Source of the DNA: Amycolatopsis antarctica | GTDB taxonomy: Bacteria; Actinomycetota; Actinomycetes; Mycobacteriales; Pseudonocardiaceae | Assembly (NCBI RefSeq): GCF_002262875.1 | Contig: NZ_NKYE01000010.1 | Coordinates: 173,380 to 237,379 of the forward strand | DNA: 64,000 nt | Direction: 5' to 3' | Shown here: piece after piece, positions 8,442-15,708 of the stretch | Position numbering within the stretch: position 1 is the stretch's first letter | Layout: each line of letters begins with the position of its first letter | Program-made: the position numbers and the translations under genes | Notes under the pieces: model-generated | The model's input: the letters and a program-made list of their open reading frames with translations, nothing else | Told to the model about the DNA's origin: nothing | The model's database searches: none

Positions 8442-8639
8442 ATGCCGACCCCAGACTTCACCGGCGCACGGTGGCGCAAGTCCAGCCGCTCCAACGGCAA
8501 CGGCGGAAACTGCGTCGAAATCGCACACGCGCTAGACACCGTCGGCATCCGCGACAGCAAAACCCCGCACACCGGCCACCTCACCCTCACCCCGGCCACC
8601 TGGGCCGCCCTGCGCACCCACATCACCGGACCGGCCTGA
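8442..8639 (+). CDS. DUF397 protein
   Basis: 65 residues. AGGAGAG lies just before the ATG. The sequence shows the family pattern throughout: F.GARWRKSSRSNGNGGNCVEIA near the start, VGIRDSKTP, and T.ATWAAL near the end. DUF397 proteins are nearly always encoded directly after an XRE/DUF5753 regulator; in Streptomyces the best studied pair behaves like an antitoxin/toxin-style or regulator/antagonist pair (BldB/AbaA-like logic). Here it sits ten bases after its partner, surely on the same message. Confidence 0.93.
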   Translation: MPTPDFTGARWRKSSRSNGNGGNCVEIAHALDTVGIRDSKTPHTGHLTLTPATWAALRTHITGPA

Positions 8640-8667
8640 ACCCCGAGTTCCACCCGGGAGGGCGCGT

Positions 8668-9237
8668 TCAGCCGAGGTCCGGCCAGGTCTGCTCGTCCCG
8701 GGAATCGCCGGCGAGCAGGCCCGCGATCCAGTCGTCCTCCCGCCCGGCCCTGCCCATCGAGCCAAGGCGAACCGTTCCCTCGAAGCGAAAGCCGAGTTTC
8801 CGGGCGACGGCGGCCGAGGCGGCGTTACCGGCGAACGCCTGCCAGCCCAGCCGCTGGAGGCCGAGGCCACCGGGAACGGGGCGGAAGGCGAAGTCCACCA
8901 CGGCACGTCCGGCTTCGACGACGAAGCCCTGCCCCCGCCACTCGGGCGACACCCAGTAGCCGATGGTGGCGGCCCCGTCAGCGATCGCGTCCACACCGAT
9001 GGATCCTGCGAGTTCCCCGCCGTGCTCCATCACCCAGGTACACCTGGTCCCGGTGGCCCAGCCCGGCTCGGCGAAATCGGTGACGTAGCGCAGAGCGTCC
9101 GCGCGTGTGTACGGGACCGGAACCGGAATCCTGCGCTGCAGCACGGGGTCCTGGCAGGCGCGGGTGATCGCGTCCGCGTCGTCGAGACGCGGCGGGCGCA
9201 GGAGGAGCCGGTCGGTGGGCAACAGAACGGGACGCAT
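8668..9237 (-). CDS. GNAT-family N-acetyltransferase (RimJ/RimL type)
   Basis: 189 residues. Features of the RimJ-like branch are all visible: TDRLLLRPPRLDDADAI at the start, GYWVSPEWRGQGF as the acetyl-CoA-binding loop (Q/RxxGxG/A equivalent), then LGLQRLGWQAFAGNAAS and KLGFRFEGTVR near the end. The substrate is unknown. The ATG at 9237 is preferred because TACGGT ends exactly six bases upstream (leaderless), and no Shine-Dalgarno sequence is present. Convergent with the DUF397 gene. Confidence 0.88.
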   Translation of the reverse strand: MRPVLLPTDRLLLRPPRLDDADAITRACQDPVLQRRIPVPVPYTRADALRYVTDFAEPGWATGTRCTWVMEHGGELAGSIGVDAIADGAATIGYWVSPEWRGQGFVVEAGRAVVDFAFRPVPGGLGLQRLGWQAFAGNAASAAVARKLGFRFEGTVRLGSMGRAGREDDWIAGLLAGDSRDEQTWPDLG

Positions 9238-9243
9238 CCACCG

Positions 9244-9249
9244 ACCGTA
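9244..9249 (-). promoter_or_regulatory. -10 box TACGGT, leaderless start of the acetyltransferase gene
   Basis: Minus strand TACGGT, six bases, then ATG at 9237. The spacing places the transcript start at or next to the start codon. Confidence 0.5.
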
Positions 9250-9310
9250 CCGGCGGAACCTCCAGGGACGACACCGAATACTCACCGTCCACTTCGGACA
9301 CCGCACGGTC

Positions 9311-9354
9311 CGGTACGCCGGTTTTCCCACAGGTGAAGGGAAACCGGCGTACCG
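9311..9354 (-). terminator. Strong hairpin terminator after the molbindin gene
   Basis: CGGTACGCCGG plus TTTTCCC (9311-9328) pairs with GGGAAACCGGCGTACCG (9338-9354); the only flaw is one extra T. The stem is about 17 bp with a 9-nt loop. It begins 8 nt past the molbindin stop codon and also shields the acetyltransferase promoter from read-through. Confidence 0.75.
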
Positions 9355-9361
9355 GTTCGTC

Positions 9362-9571
9362 TCATTCGACGCCGAGCATGACCTCGGTGGACTTCACCAG
9401 TGCGGTGGCGGGCATCCCGACGGCGAGCCCGAGGTCCTCGGCGGCTTCCTTCGTGATCGACGCGGTGACCTGCTGGCCGCCATCGAGGTCCAGCGTCACC
9501 ACGGTCATCACCGAGCCCTCGGTGATGGAGGCGATGGTGCCGGTGAGCTGGTTCCGGGTGGACAGGCGCAT
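9362..9571 (-). CDS. Molbindin (TOBE/Mop-domain molybdate-binding protein)
   Basis: 69 residues, a single Mop/TOBE domain of standard length: LSTRNQLTGTIASITEGSVMTVVTLDLDGGQQVTASIT, then LGLAVGMPATALVKSTEVML. Single-domain molbindins assemble into hexamers that store molybdate or tungstate in the cytoplasm. It is followed by its own terminator. The divergent neighbour at 9916 has a molybdopterin-oxidoreductase fold, so the pair points to molybdenum handling. Confidence 0.92.
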   Translation of the reverse strand: MRLSTRNQLTGTIASITEGSVMTVVTLDLDGGQQVTASITKEAAEDLGLAVGMPATALVKSTEVMLGVE

Positions 9572-9915
9572 TGCGGTGAACTCCTCGTGGATCCGGGCTG
9601 GTGTGTTGACCGGCGCAGACTACGGTGCGTGGCGATGTTCCGCCGGACGCACGACGGCCATCCGGACGCGGGCACGGCGGGGAGGAGGTCGTGGCACCGC
9701 ATCCACCCCGGGAATCCGCCCGGCGCCCGGCGTCTGCCGCCCACGCCCACCGTGTGGCATCGGCGTGTCGCGGACCGGAAACAGCGAACGCGAATCAGGA
9801 ACAGAACCGACCGATACTTCGCCGGTGCGCATTAAACCGTGTAATACATCCGCATACGCGCATACGCCCTGATTGGCGGCTTACCGCCTCGACTCGTCGA
9901 ACCTACGCTGGAACG
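9572..9915. other. Divergent intergenic region, molbindin / molybdopterin-fold gene
   Basis: 344 bp without a gene. The right end holds a good promoter for the plus-strand gene (9881-9909). A short AT-rich patch with repeated CATACG and CGCATACG lies at about 9850-9867. I see no riboswitch-like fold and no ModE-type palindrome. Confidence 0.6.
9881..9909 (+). promoter_or_regulatory. Promoter with leaderless start
   Basis: TTACCG (9881-9886) and TACGCT (9904-9909) are spaced by 17 bp, close to the housekeeping sigma consensus. Six bases follow the -10 before the ATG at 9916, so the transcript probably begins at the start codon. Confidence 0.6.
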
Positions 9916-10407
9916 ATGGAACCCCCGCCGGTCGCCGAGACGCGAAACCGGGCCGTCCGGGTCCCGCGACCGCGCCACCCGGAGGAGACGGTGGCCGTCA
10001 CCGGCGACGTCGAAGGCGAACGGACGGTGACGCCGGCGGACCTGCGGTCGCACGCCCACATCTCGTTCACCGTGCAGTACTCGACGACTCACTCGCGGGA
10101 ACTGCACTCCGTCGAGGGCGTGCCGTTGCACCGGGTCCTCGACGTTCTGGTGCTGCGCCGGGACGAGCGGCGCAAGATGGACCACCTGAGCTTCGCCGTG
10201 CTGGCCTGTTCCGCGGACGGCTACCGGGTGCTGTTGTCCTGGGCCGAGGTCTCACCGGAGTTCGGGGCCTGCGCGGCCCTGCTGGCGACCCGGTACAACG
10301 GGGAACTTCTGCGGCGGCCGACCCTGGTGCTGCCGAACGACGCCCGCGCGAGCCGCTACGTCCGCGACCTGTCCCGCCTGCACGTCGTCCGGCCGAACGA
10401 GGGCTGA
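9916..10407 (+). CDS. Molybdopterin-fold (sulfite-oxidase-like domain) protein
   Basis: 163 residues. The sequence follows the small oxidoreductase molybdopterin-binding fold: GERTVTPADLRSHA, then YSTTHSRELHSVEGVPLHRVLDVL, DGYRVLLSWAEVSPEFG, LPNDARASRYVRDLSRLHV. This is the usual layout of stand-alone domains of the sulfite oxidase superfamily. The Cys that ligates Mo in true sulfite oxidases is not evident at the expected place, so catalysis is uncertain. The divergent molbindin gene supports a link to molybdenum. Confidence 0.78.
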   Translation: MEPPPVAETRNRAVRVPRPRHPEETVAVTGDVEGERTVTPADLRSHAHISFTVQYSTTHSRELHSVEGVPLHRVLDVLVLRRDERRKMDHLSFAVLACSADGYRVLLSWAEVSPEFGACAALLATRYNGELLRRPTLVLPNDARASRYVRDLSRLHVVRPNEG

Positions 10408-10414
10408 CCCCTCG

Positions 10415-10852
10415 CTACCCGTCGCGGCGATGTCGTTCCAGCAGTTGCTCGCCGACGTCGACGTAGGCGGCGAACAGGCCGATGACGTCCTCGAGCCGCT
10501 CCGAGGCGGGGCCGCCGGGAACGAGTTCGCGGCCCTGTCCGAGTGCCCGGACGAGCGTGCGCGCCCTGGCATGACTGGCTTCCAGCAGCGTGTCGATGCC
10601 CGCGGTCGCCTCGATCAGCAGCCTGCGACTGCCCGGCTGCGGCAACACCCTGGCCAGGCCCCAGGATCCGAGCTGCCGCACGGCCGTGCTCACCGCCGCC
10701 TTGCTGATACCGAGTCGCGCGGCGATGTCGTCCAGTGACAGGGCCTGCTCCGAGAGCAGCAGCAGGCCGTAGGTGCGGCCGGTGGCATGCGGCAGGTTCC
10801 ACGACGCCAGCAGGTCGCCGACGGTGTTGCTGAACTCGCGCTCCCCGCTCAT
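10415..10852 (-). CDS. GbsR/MarR-type transcriptional regulator
   Basis: 145 residues. The N-terminal winged helix-turn-helix spans about residues 15-80: GRTYGLLLLSEQALSLDDIAARLGISKAAVSTAVRQLGSWGLARVL is the signature of the GbsR branch. The C-terminal half (FAAYVDVGEQLLERH) is a dimerisation helix. Its ATG overlaps the TGA of the hydrolase gene (ATGA), so enzyme and regulator are made together. Two strong inverted repeats upstream of the operon (11650-11667 and 11703-11734) are candidate operators. Confidence 0.85.
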   Translation of the reverse strand: MSGEREFSNTVGDLLASWNLPHATGRTYGLLLLSEQALSLDDIAARLGISKAAVSTAVRQLGSWGLARVLPQPGSRRLLIEATAGIDTLLEASHARARTLVRALGQGRELVPGGPASERLEDVIGLFAAYVDVGEQLLERHRRDG

Positions 10853-11658
10853 CGGTCCCCCGCCTCCGGCAGGCCGTGCAGGAACGCGGAGAGCACCTCG
10901 TTCACCGCGTCCGGCGCGTCCTGGTTGGCGATGTGCCCCGCCCCGGCGATCACGTGCTCGGCCACGCCGTCCGTGGCGGCCCAGCGGGGCATCCGGGCGG
11001 CGATGTCGCCGGTGCGGTCGCGTTCGCCGCGGATCAGCAGCAGCGGCACCGGGGTGCGATAGCCCGGGTCCGGACGGAGCAGGGTCGCCGTCGCCCGCCA
11101 TGCCGCCAGGAACTCCGGTTTGGACAGCAGTGCGAACGCGCGCCGGGCGTCGGCGCGTGCCCCCGGTGTCACGGCGGACGCGTTCGCCAGCACCCGGGGC
11201 AGCGATCCGGCCGGGATGAGCGACAGCGCCGGGGACGCGAGACGCAGCAGCAACCGGTCGGTGGCGGAGAGCGGCGCGGCGTTCCAGGCCGAGTCGATGA
11301 CGACGAGCGCCCTTGCCATGCGGGGCCACCGCCGCACCGCCTCCTGCGCGAGGTTGCCGCCCAGCGACTGCCCGGCCAGCACCGGCCGGTCCAGCCCCAG
11401 CCGGTCGATCAGCCCGGCCAGATCGGTGAGCGCCTGTTCGGCGGTGAACGGTTCGGCCGACGGGCGGGAGAGCCCGTGCCCGCGCAGATCCCAGGTCACC
11501 ACCCGGTGCCCCTGCCGGGCGAGGTGCCGGGCCTGCGCGTCGAACATGAGGTGGTCGGCACCGGCCCCGTGCAGGAACACGACCGGCGCCGAATCCCCGG
11601 GGTGGTCCCAGAAGCGGATGTCGCATCCGGGTGCGGACCACAGGCCTTGATTCAGCAT
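10849..11658 (-). CDS. Alpha/beta-hydrolase fold esterase/lipase-like enzyme
   Basis: 269 residues. HGAGAD forms the oxyanion-hole loop, VLAGQSLGGNLAQ the nucleophile elbow (Ser), and GAGHIANQDAP the catalytic His near the C terminus; an acid residue is expected in RGERDR. The substrate is unknown. It diverges from a Baeyer-Villiger-like flavin monooxygenase, and ester hydrolases commonly act after such enzymes in ketone breakdown, so a shared pathway is possible. The start is leaderless: TATATT ends six bases before the ATG at 11658. Confidence 0.88.
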   Translation of the reverse strand: MLNQGLWSAPGCDIRFWDHPGDSAPVVFLHGAGADHLMFDAQARHLARQGHRVVTWDLRGHGLSRPSAEPFTAEQALTDLAGLIDRLGLDRPVLAGQSLGGNLAQEAVRRWPRMARALVVIDSAWNAAPLSATDRLLLRLASPALSLIPAGSLPRVLANASAVTPGARADARRAFALLSKPEFLAAWRATATLLRPDPGYRTPVPLLLIRGERDRTGDIAARMPRWAATDGVAEHVIAGAGHIANQDAPDAVNEVLSAFLHGLPEAGDR

Positions 11659-11667
11659 GTTCTGAAT
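11650..11667. promoter_or_regulatory. Inverted repeat over the start codon and -10 box of the hydrolase operon
   Basis: ATTCAG (11650-11655), six bases, CTGAAT (11662-11667). It covers the ATG and the inner half of the -10 box TATATT (11665-11670, minus strand). A bound protein would block RNA polymerase, so this looks like a repressor site, probably for the co-encoded GbsR/MarR-type protein. Confidence 0.6.
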
Positions 11668-12000
11668 ATAGCGAAACACCCTGTGGGTGACCGCCGATCG
11701 ACCACAACGGTTGCAACCTCTTGCAACCGTTGTGCCGGGCCCGGCCACCGGCACAGGCTGTGCTGGCGGACCAGAACCCCGACGACGAAGTCAGGTGACG
11801 ATGCCCGGTGACCAGCCCCGCCGCCCCGGCCCGGAACCCCCACGGCCCGTCCGCCTCTGGCGAGCGAGACGCCGCACGCACAGCCGCCACGAAGGTCCAC
11901 CGCGCCGGATCGAACGGCGAGAGGTGCGCGGAACCCGTGCGCACCTCCGGAAGCCGCGCACGCACGCAACCACACCACCGACGAGAACTGGAGTCGCCCG
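11659..12000. other. Divergent intergenic region, hydrolase operon / flavin monooxygenase
   Basis: 342 bp. Contains the leaderless promoter of the hydrolase operon at the left, the 14-bp inverted repeat at 11703-11734, and otherwise GC-rich sequence. CTGGAG eight bases before 12001 is the ribosome binding site of the monooxygenase. Confidence 0.6.
11703..11734. promoter_or_regulatory. Perfect 14-bp inverted repeat, probable operator
   Basis: CACAACGGTTGCAA (11703-11716), loop CCTC, TTGCAACCGTTGTG (11721-11734). The inner TTGCAA-type half sites resemble MarR-family operators. Lying between divergent genes, it could control both; a hairpin role is less likely because neither gene ends here. 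Confidence 0.6.
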
Positions 12001-13818
12001 ATGACCGCAAACCTGGTGGACACCGAGGCCGCCACGACCGTGCGCGACTGGCTGTCCGATTTCGAGACGGCCGCCGCGGCCGGTGACGCCGACGCGACCG
12101 CGAACCTGTTCGCCGAGGACAGCTACTGGCGTGACCTGATCGCGTTCACCTGGAACATCTTCACCGCCGAGGGGCGATCCGGCATCCACGAGATGCTCAC
12201 CGCCACCCTGGACCGGGTGCGCCCGCACGGGCTCCGGATCGCCGGGGACCTTGGCGAGGCGACCGAGAGCGAAGGCGTGACCGAAAGCTGGATCGCCTTC
12301 GAGACCTCGGTCGGCCGCTGCGTCGGCCACCTGCGGATCCGGGACGGCAAGGCGTGGACCTTGCTCACCACCATGCACGAGCTGATCGGGCACGAGGAAC
12401 CGGCCAACCACCGGCGCGCCAAGGGCGCCGAGCACGGCGCCGATCCGAACCGGAAGTCCTGGCTGGAACAGCGGCAGGCCGAGGCGGAGGACCTCGGTCA
12501 CGGCACGCAGCCGGACACGGTGATCGTCGGCGGTGGCCAGGGCGGCATCGCGCTGGCCGCGCGGCTGCGCCAGCTCGGCGTGCCGACCATCGTCGTCGAA
12601 CGCAATCCGCGCGCGGGCGACTCCTGGCGCAACCGCTACAAGTCGCTGTGCCTGCACGACCCGGTCTGGTACGACCACCTGCCCTACATCGACTTCCCGA
12701 AGAACTGGCCCGTCTTCGCGCCGAAGGACAAGATCGGCGACTGGCTGGAGATGTACACGAAGGTCATGGAGATCAACTACTGGGGGTCCACCGAGTGCCG
12801 CGGTGCCCGCTACGACGAGGCGGCACGGGAATGACGGGTCGTCGTCGAACGCGACGGAACCGAGATCACCCTGCGCCCCAGGCAACTCGTGCTCGCCACC
12901 GGCATGTCCGGCAAGCCCAGCCTGCCCGCGTTCGAGGGCGCCGAGGTGTTCACCGGCGACCAGCACCACTCCTCGCAGCACCCCGGCCCGGACGCCTACC
13001 GTGGCAAGCACGCCGTGGTGATCGGCTCCAACAACTCCGCGCACGACATTTGCGCCGCGTTGTGGGAGAACGGCGCCGACGTGACGATGGTGCAGCGCTC
13101 GTCGACGCACATCGTGAAGTCGGACTCGCTGATGACGATCGCGCTCGGCGACCTCTACTCGGAGGAGGCCGTCGAGGCGGGAATGACCACGCAGAAGGCC
13201 GACCTCACGTTCGCCTCGCTGCCGTACCGGATCATGCACCAGTTCCAGATCCCGGTGTACGACGAGATCCGCAAGCGGGACGCCGAGTTCTACGACCGGC
13301 TCGAACGTGCCGGGTTCCTGCTCGACTACGGCGATGACGAGTCCGGCCTGTTCCTGAAGTACCTGCGGCGGGGCTCCGGCTACTACATCGACGTTGGCGC
13401 CTCCGAACTCGTCGCGTCCGGCGACATCAAGCTCCAGTCCGGGGTGGACGTCGAACGGCTGACCGAGAACGGTGTCGTGCTCTCCAACGGTGTCGAACTG
13501 CCCGCGGACCTCGTCGTGTACGCGACCGGGTTCGGCTCCATGAACGGCTGGGCGGCCGACCTGATCTCACAGGAGGTCGCCGACAAGGTCGGCAAGGTGT
13601 GGGGGCTCGGTTCGGCCACCACCAAGGATCCCGGCCCGTGGGAGGGCGAGCAGCGCAACATGTGGAAGCCCACCCAGCAGGAGGCGCTGTGGTTCCACGG
13701 CGGGAACCTGCACCAGTCCCGGCACTACTCGCTGTACCTGGCATTGCAGCTCAAGGCTCGGTACGAGGGGATCGACACGCCCGTCCACGGCGTGCAGAAG
13801 GTCCACCACCTGAGTTGA
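12001..13818 (+). pseudogene. Flavin-containing monooxygenase with NTF2-like N domain, interrupted by one in-frame TGA
   Basis: Two open stretches in the same frame, 12001-12834 and 12835-13818, make one 605-codon gene broken by TGA at 12832-12834. Residues 10-135 are an NTF2/SnoaL-like domain. FAD motif VIVGGGQGGIAL begins near residue 174; the NADP motif VVIGSNNSAHD is past the stop; YATGFGSM is near the end. Relatives read Trp-Thr at the break, so TGG to TGA, or a paired base loss and gain in TGGACGG, explains it. It may be a recent pseudogene, a sequencing error or read-through; the rest of the frame is intact and well conserved. Confidence 0.85.
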
Positions 13819-13824
13819 CCGGCG

Positions 13825-13855
13825 CCGGGGGCGCCGCCGGTGACGGCGCCCCCGG
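13825..13855 (+). terminator. Hairpin terminator after the flavin monooxygenase
   Basis: CCGGGGGCGCCG (13825-13836) pairs perfectly with CGGCGCCCCCGG (13844-13855) across a 7-nt loop, seven bases after the stop codon. Confidence 0.75.
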
Positions 13856-13981
13856 TCAGGTGCCGCGCGGCGGCCGCCGGAGCGCGCCACACGCACAGTT
13901 GATCCACCCACCGGGCGATGGGACAGTGCCCACGTGCCGGTCGACGGCCGGTGCGGTGACGGCGATGGTGAAGGCGGTTCG

Positions 13982-14854
13982 ATGACGGCGACGCAGACCC
14001 AGCGGCCTCCGGCGTGGTTCGTGTGCGCGTCCCGGATACGCGGGGCGGGGCTCGCGATCGGCCTGACGCTGCTGGCGGTGAGCGTGCTCGGCTCCGTGCT
14101 GCTGCCCCGCGACGTCCTGCCCGCCGCGGCCGTCGCCACCGGCACCACCACCGGCGTGGCGCTGCTCGTCGCCGGGATGGTCCTGACCCTGCTGCCCTAC
14201 CGGCCGACGATCGCACCGCGTCCGGTCCGGGTGCCGGCGACCGGCCGGTGGCTGGCGGCGAACAGTCCGGAGTCCGGCGTGCCCAGCCACGGCACACACA
14301 GCCTCGGCCAGTCCTTCGCGATCGACCTGGTGTACGCGCCGGAGGACGGCAGCAGGCCGGAATTCGGCTCCGGGCCTGCGTTCCGCGATCCGGGCGACTA
14401 TCCCGCGTTCGGCAGGCCGCTGCTCGCGCCGTGCGCGGGCACGGTGGTCCGCACCCACGACTCCGCACGCGATCACCGGGCCCGCTCCGGGAACGCCGCC
14501 GTCGCCTACATGATGGTCGAGGGGATGGTCCGGGAACTGCTCGGAACCCGGCGTGTGGTCGGCAACCACGTGCTGCTCGACGTCGGCGACGGCGTCTACG
14601 CGGTGCTGGCCCACCTGCGCCGTGGATCGGTTGCCGTGCGCGCGGGCGACCGGGTCGAGGCGGGGCAGGTACTCGGCGAGTGCGGCAACTCGGGCAACTC
14701 CAGCGAACCGCACCTGCACTTCCACCTGATGGATTCGCCGCACACCTGGCTGAGCGCGGGCCTGCCGTTCGTGTTCACCGACGTCTCCATCGACGGCGGT
14801 GAACTCCGCGACGGCATACCGGCCACGGACTCGACGATGACCGGCACCCCGTAA
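13982..14854 (+). CDS. M23 (LytM-fold) metallopeptidase, membrane-anchored
   Basis: 290 residues from the ATG at 13982, preceded by GAAGG. Two transmembrane helices (about 22-41 and 52-72) are followed by the peptidase domain. The zinc site is complete: H106 and D115 in HSLGQSFAID, and HLHFH (H244, H246, H248). AHLRRGSVAVRAGDRVEAGQVLGECGNSGNS is the family glycine-rich stretch. Such enzymes cut peptidoglycan cross-links or act as activators of other hydrolases. It would act on the outer face of the membrane. It stands alone and ends opposite the SdpA-like gene. Confidence 0.9.
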   Translation: MTATQTQRPPAWFVCASRIRGAGLAIGLTLLAVSVLGSVLLPRDVLPAAAVATGTTTGVALLVAGMVLTLLPYRPTIAPRPVRVPATGRWLAANSPESGVPSHGTHSLGQSFAIDLVYAPEDGSRPEFGSGPAFRDPGDYPAFGRPLLAPCAGTVVRTHDSARDHRARSGNAAVAYMMVEGMVRELLGTRRVVGNHVLLDVGDGVYAVLAHLRRGSVAVRAGDRVEAGQVLGECGNSGNSSEPHLHFHLMDSPHTWLSAGLPFVFTDVSIDGGELRDGIPATDSTMTGTP

Positions 14855-14957
14855 GGCTTACCGAAGCTGGGCGGCCCGTTCAGCCCACGAGCAGGCCCGG
14901 CTCAACCCGCCACCCAGTTCCAGGCAACCCGTCCCACACCGTCCCGGATCCCCGCAA

Positions 14958-15002
14958 TATGTCGACGTATTGCGCTGGGAGCCAGCGCAATACGTCGACA
15001 TA
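14958..15002. repeat. Perfect 21-bp inverted repeat with 3-nt loop (possible bidirectional terminator or mobile repeat)
   Basis: The left arm 14958-14978 begins TATGTCGACGTATTGCG and the right arm 14982-15002 ends with the exact complement; the loop is GAG. It sits between two convergent genes, where a bidirectional terminator is expected, but unlike the GC-rich terminators nearby its arms are built of near-palindromic units around GTCGAC, and a related unit occurs at 7107-7130. A REP-like dispersed element is the alternative. Confidence 0.7.
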
Positions 15003-15141
15003 AGGCGATTCACGTTCCGGGAGAAGAGGGGTGCGCCCCTTCGCCGGAGAGGGAATCGCGTCGTGGGCGGTTCCACAAGGCAAGGAAACGGGGATCGCCC
15101 AGCGTCTTGGGGAGTGGGGTGACCGGAGAGGACCCGCCGGG

Positions 15142-15708
15142 TCAGTCCTCGGCGGCCAGCGGGACGAACGGCGACACCAGCAGGTAGTCGGGATCGAGGT
15201 CCTGCTCGTGTCCGGTGTGCCGGGCGATGAGGAACTGGAAGCCCCTCGGCGCCGGGCCCGCCCGGTGCCGTTCGCGCACCGTCACGTCGACGAAGTCGCG
15301 CAGCAGAGCGAACGAGGGCGAACGGGTGATGTCCAGGCCCGGAGTGCCGAGGTGCACCAGGAGTTCGTTGCACAGATCGAACAACGCCTTCTCCCGCCGT
15401 CTCCCCGGGAACCACACCGTCTGCACGGCGGCACGCGGGGCGATCGTGGTCGTCTCCTCCCACGGCCCCTGGAACCCGTCGGCACTCTGCACGCGGTGCA
15501 GCAGGTGGAAGTCGTGCCGGGCGGGCTCCGGCGCGAAGAACCGCCAGTTGGCCACGATCAGCCCGGTCGGGTCGAACTCGCGCATGCGGTCGAAGATCCG
15601 CTGCGGGTGCTGGCTGGCGGCGGTGGCGCCGAACCACCCGGCGAGACCGGCGAGTACCGCCAGCTCCGTCAGGCCACGGCGGCGTTTCTCAGCTCGCAGC
15701 GTCGACAT
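15142..15708 (-). CDS. SdpA-like membrane-anchored protein of a putative peptide-toxin cassette
   Basis: 188 residues. AGGGAAG lies five bases before the ATG at 15708. One hydrophobic segment near residues 13-32 anchors the protein; the remainder contains NWRFFAPEPARHDFHLLHRV, then WEETTTIAPR. The pattern W-x-FF-x(3)-P followed by a beta strand and a Trp/Pro/Arg block recalls SdpA of the Bacillus SDP toxin maturation system and actinobacterial proteins encoded beside HTTM genes. It overlaps the HTTM-hydrolase gene by 20 bases. The SdpA link is by recalled pattern, not by search; its biochemical function is unknown even in Bacillus. Confidence 0.6.
   Translation of the reverse strand: MSTLRAEKRRRGLTELAVLAGLAGWFGATAASQHPQRIFDRMREFDPTGLIVANWRFFAPEPARHDFHLLHRVQSADGFQGPWEETTTIAPRAAVQTVWFPGRRREKALFDLCNELLVHLGTPGLDITRSPSFALLRDFVDVTVRERHRAGPAPRGFQFLIARHTGHEQDLDPDYLLVSPFVPLAAED

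Noticed and set aside
9572..9915. Molybdenum-cofactor riboswitch upstream of the molybdopterin-fold gene
   Set aside because: The transcript appears leaderless (TACGCT six bases before ATG), leaving no 5' RNA for a riboswitch, and no matching fold is seen.
12832..12834. TGA as a selenocysteine codon in the monooxygenase
   Set aside because: The family has Trp, not Cys or Sec, at this position and no SECIS-like hairpin is evident just downstream.
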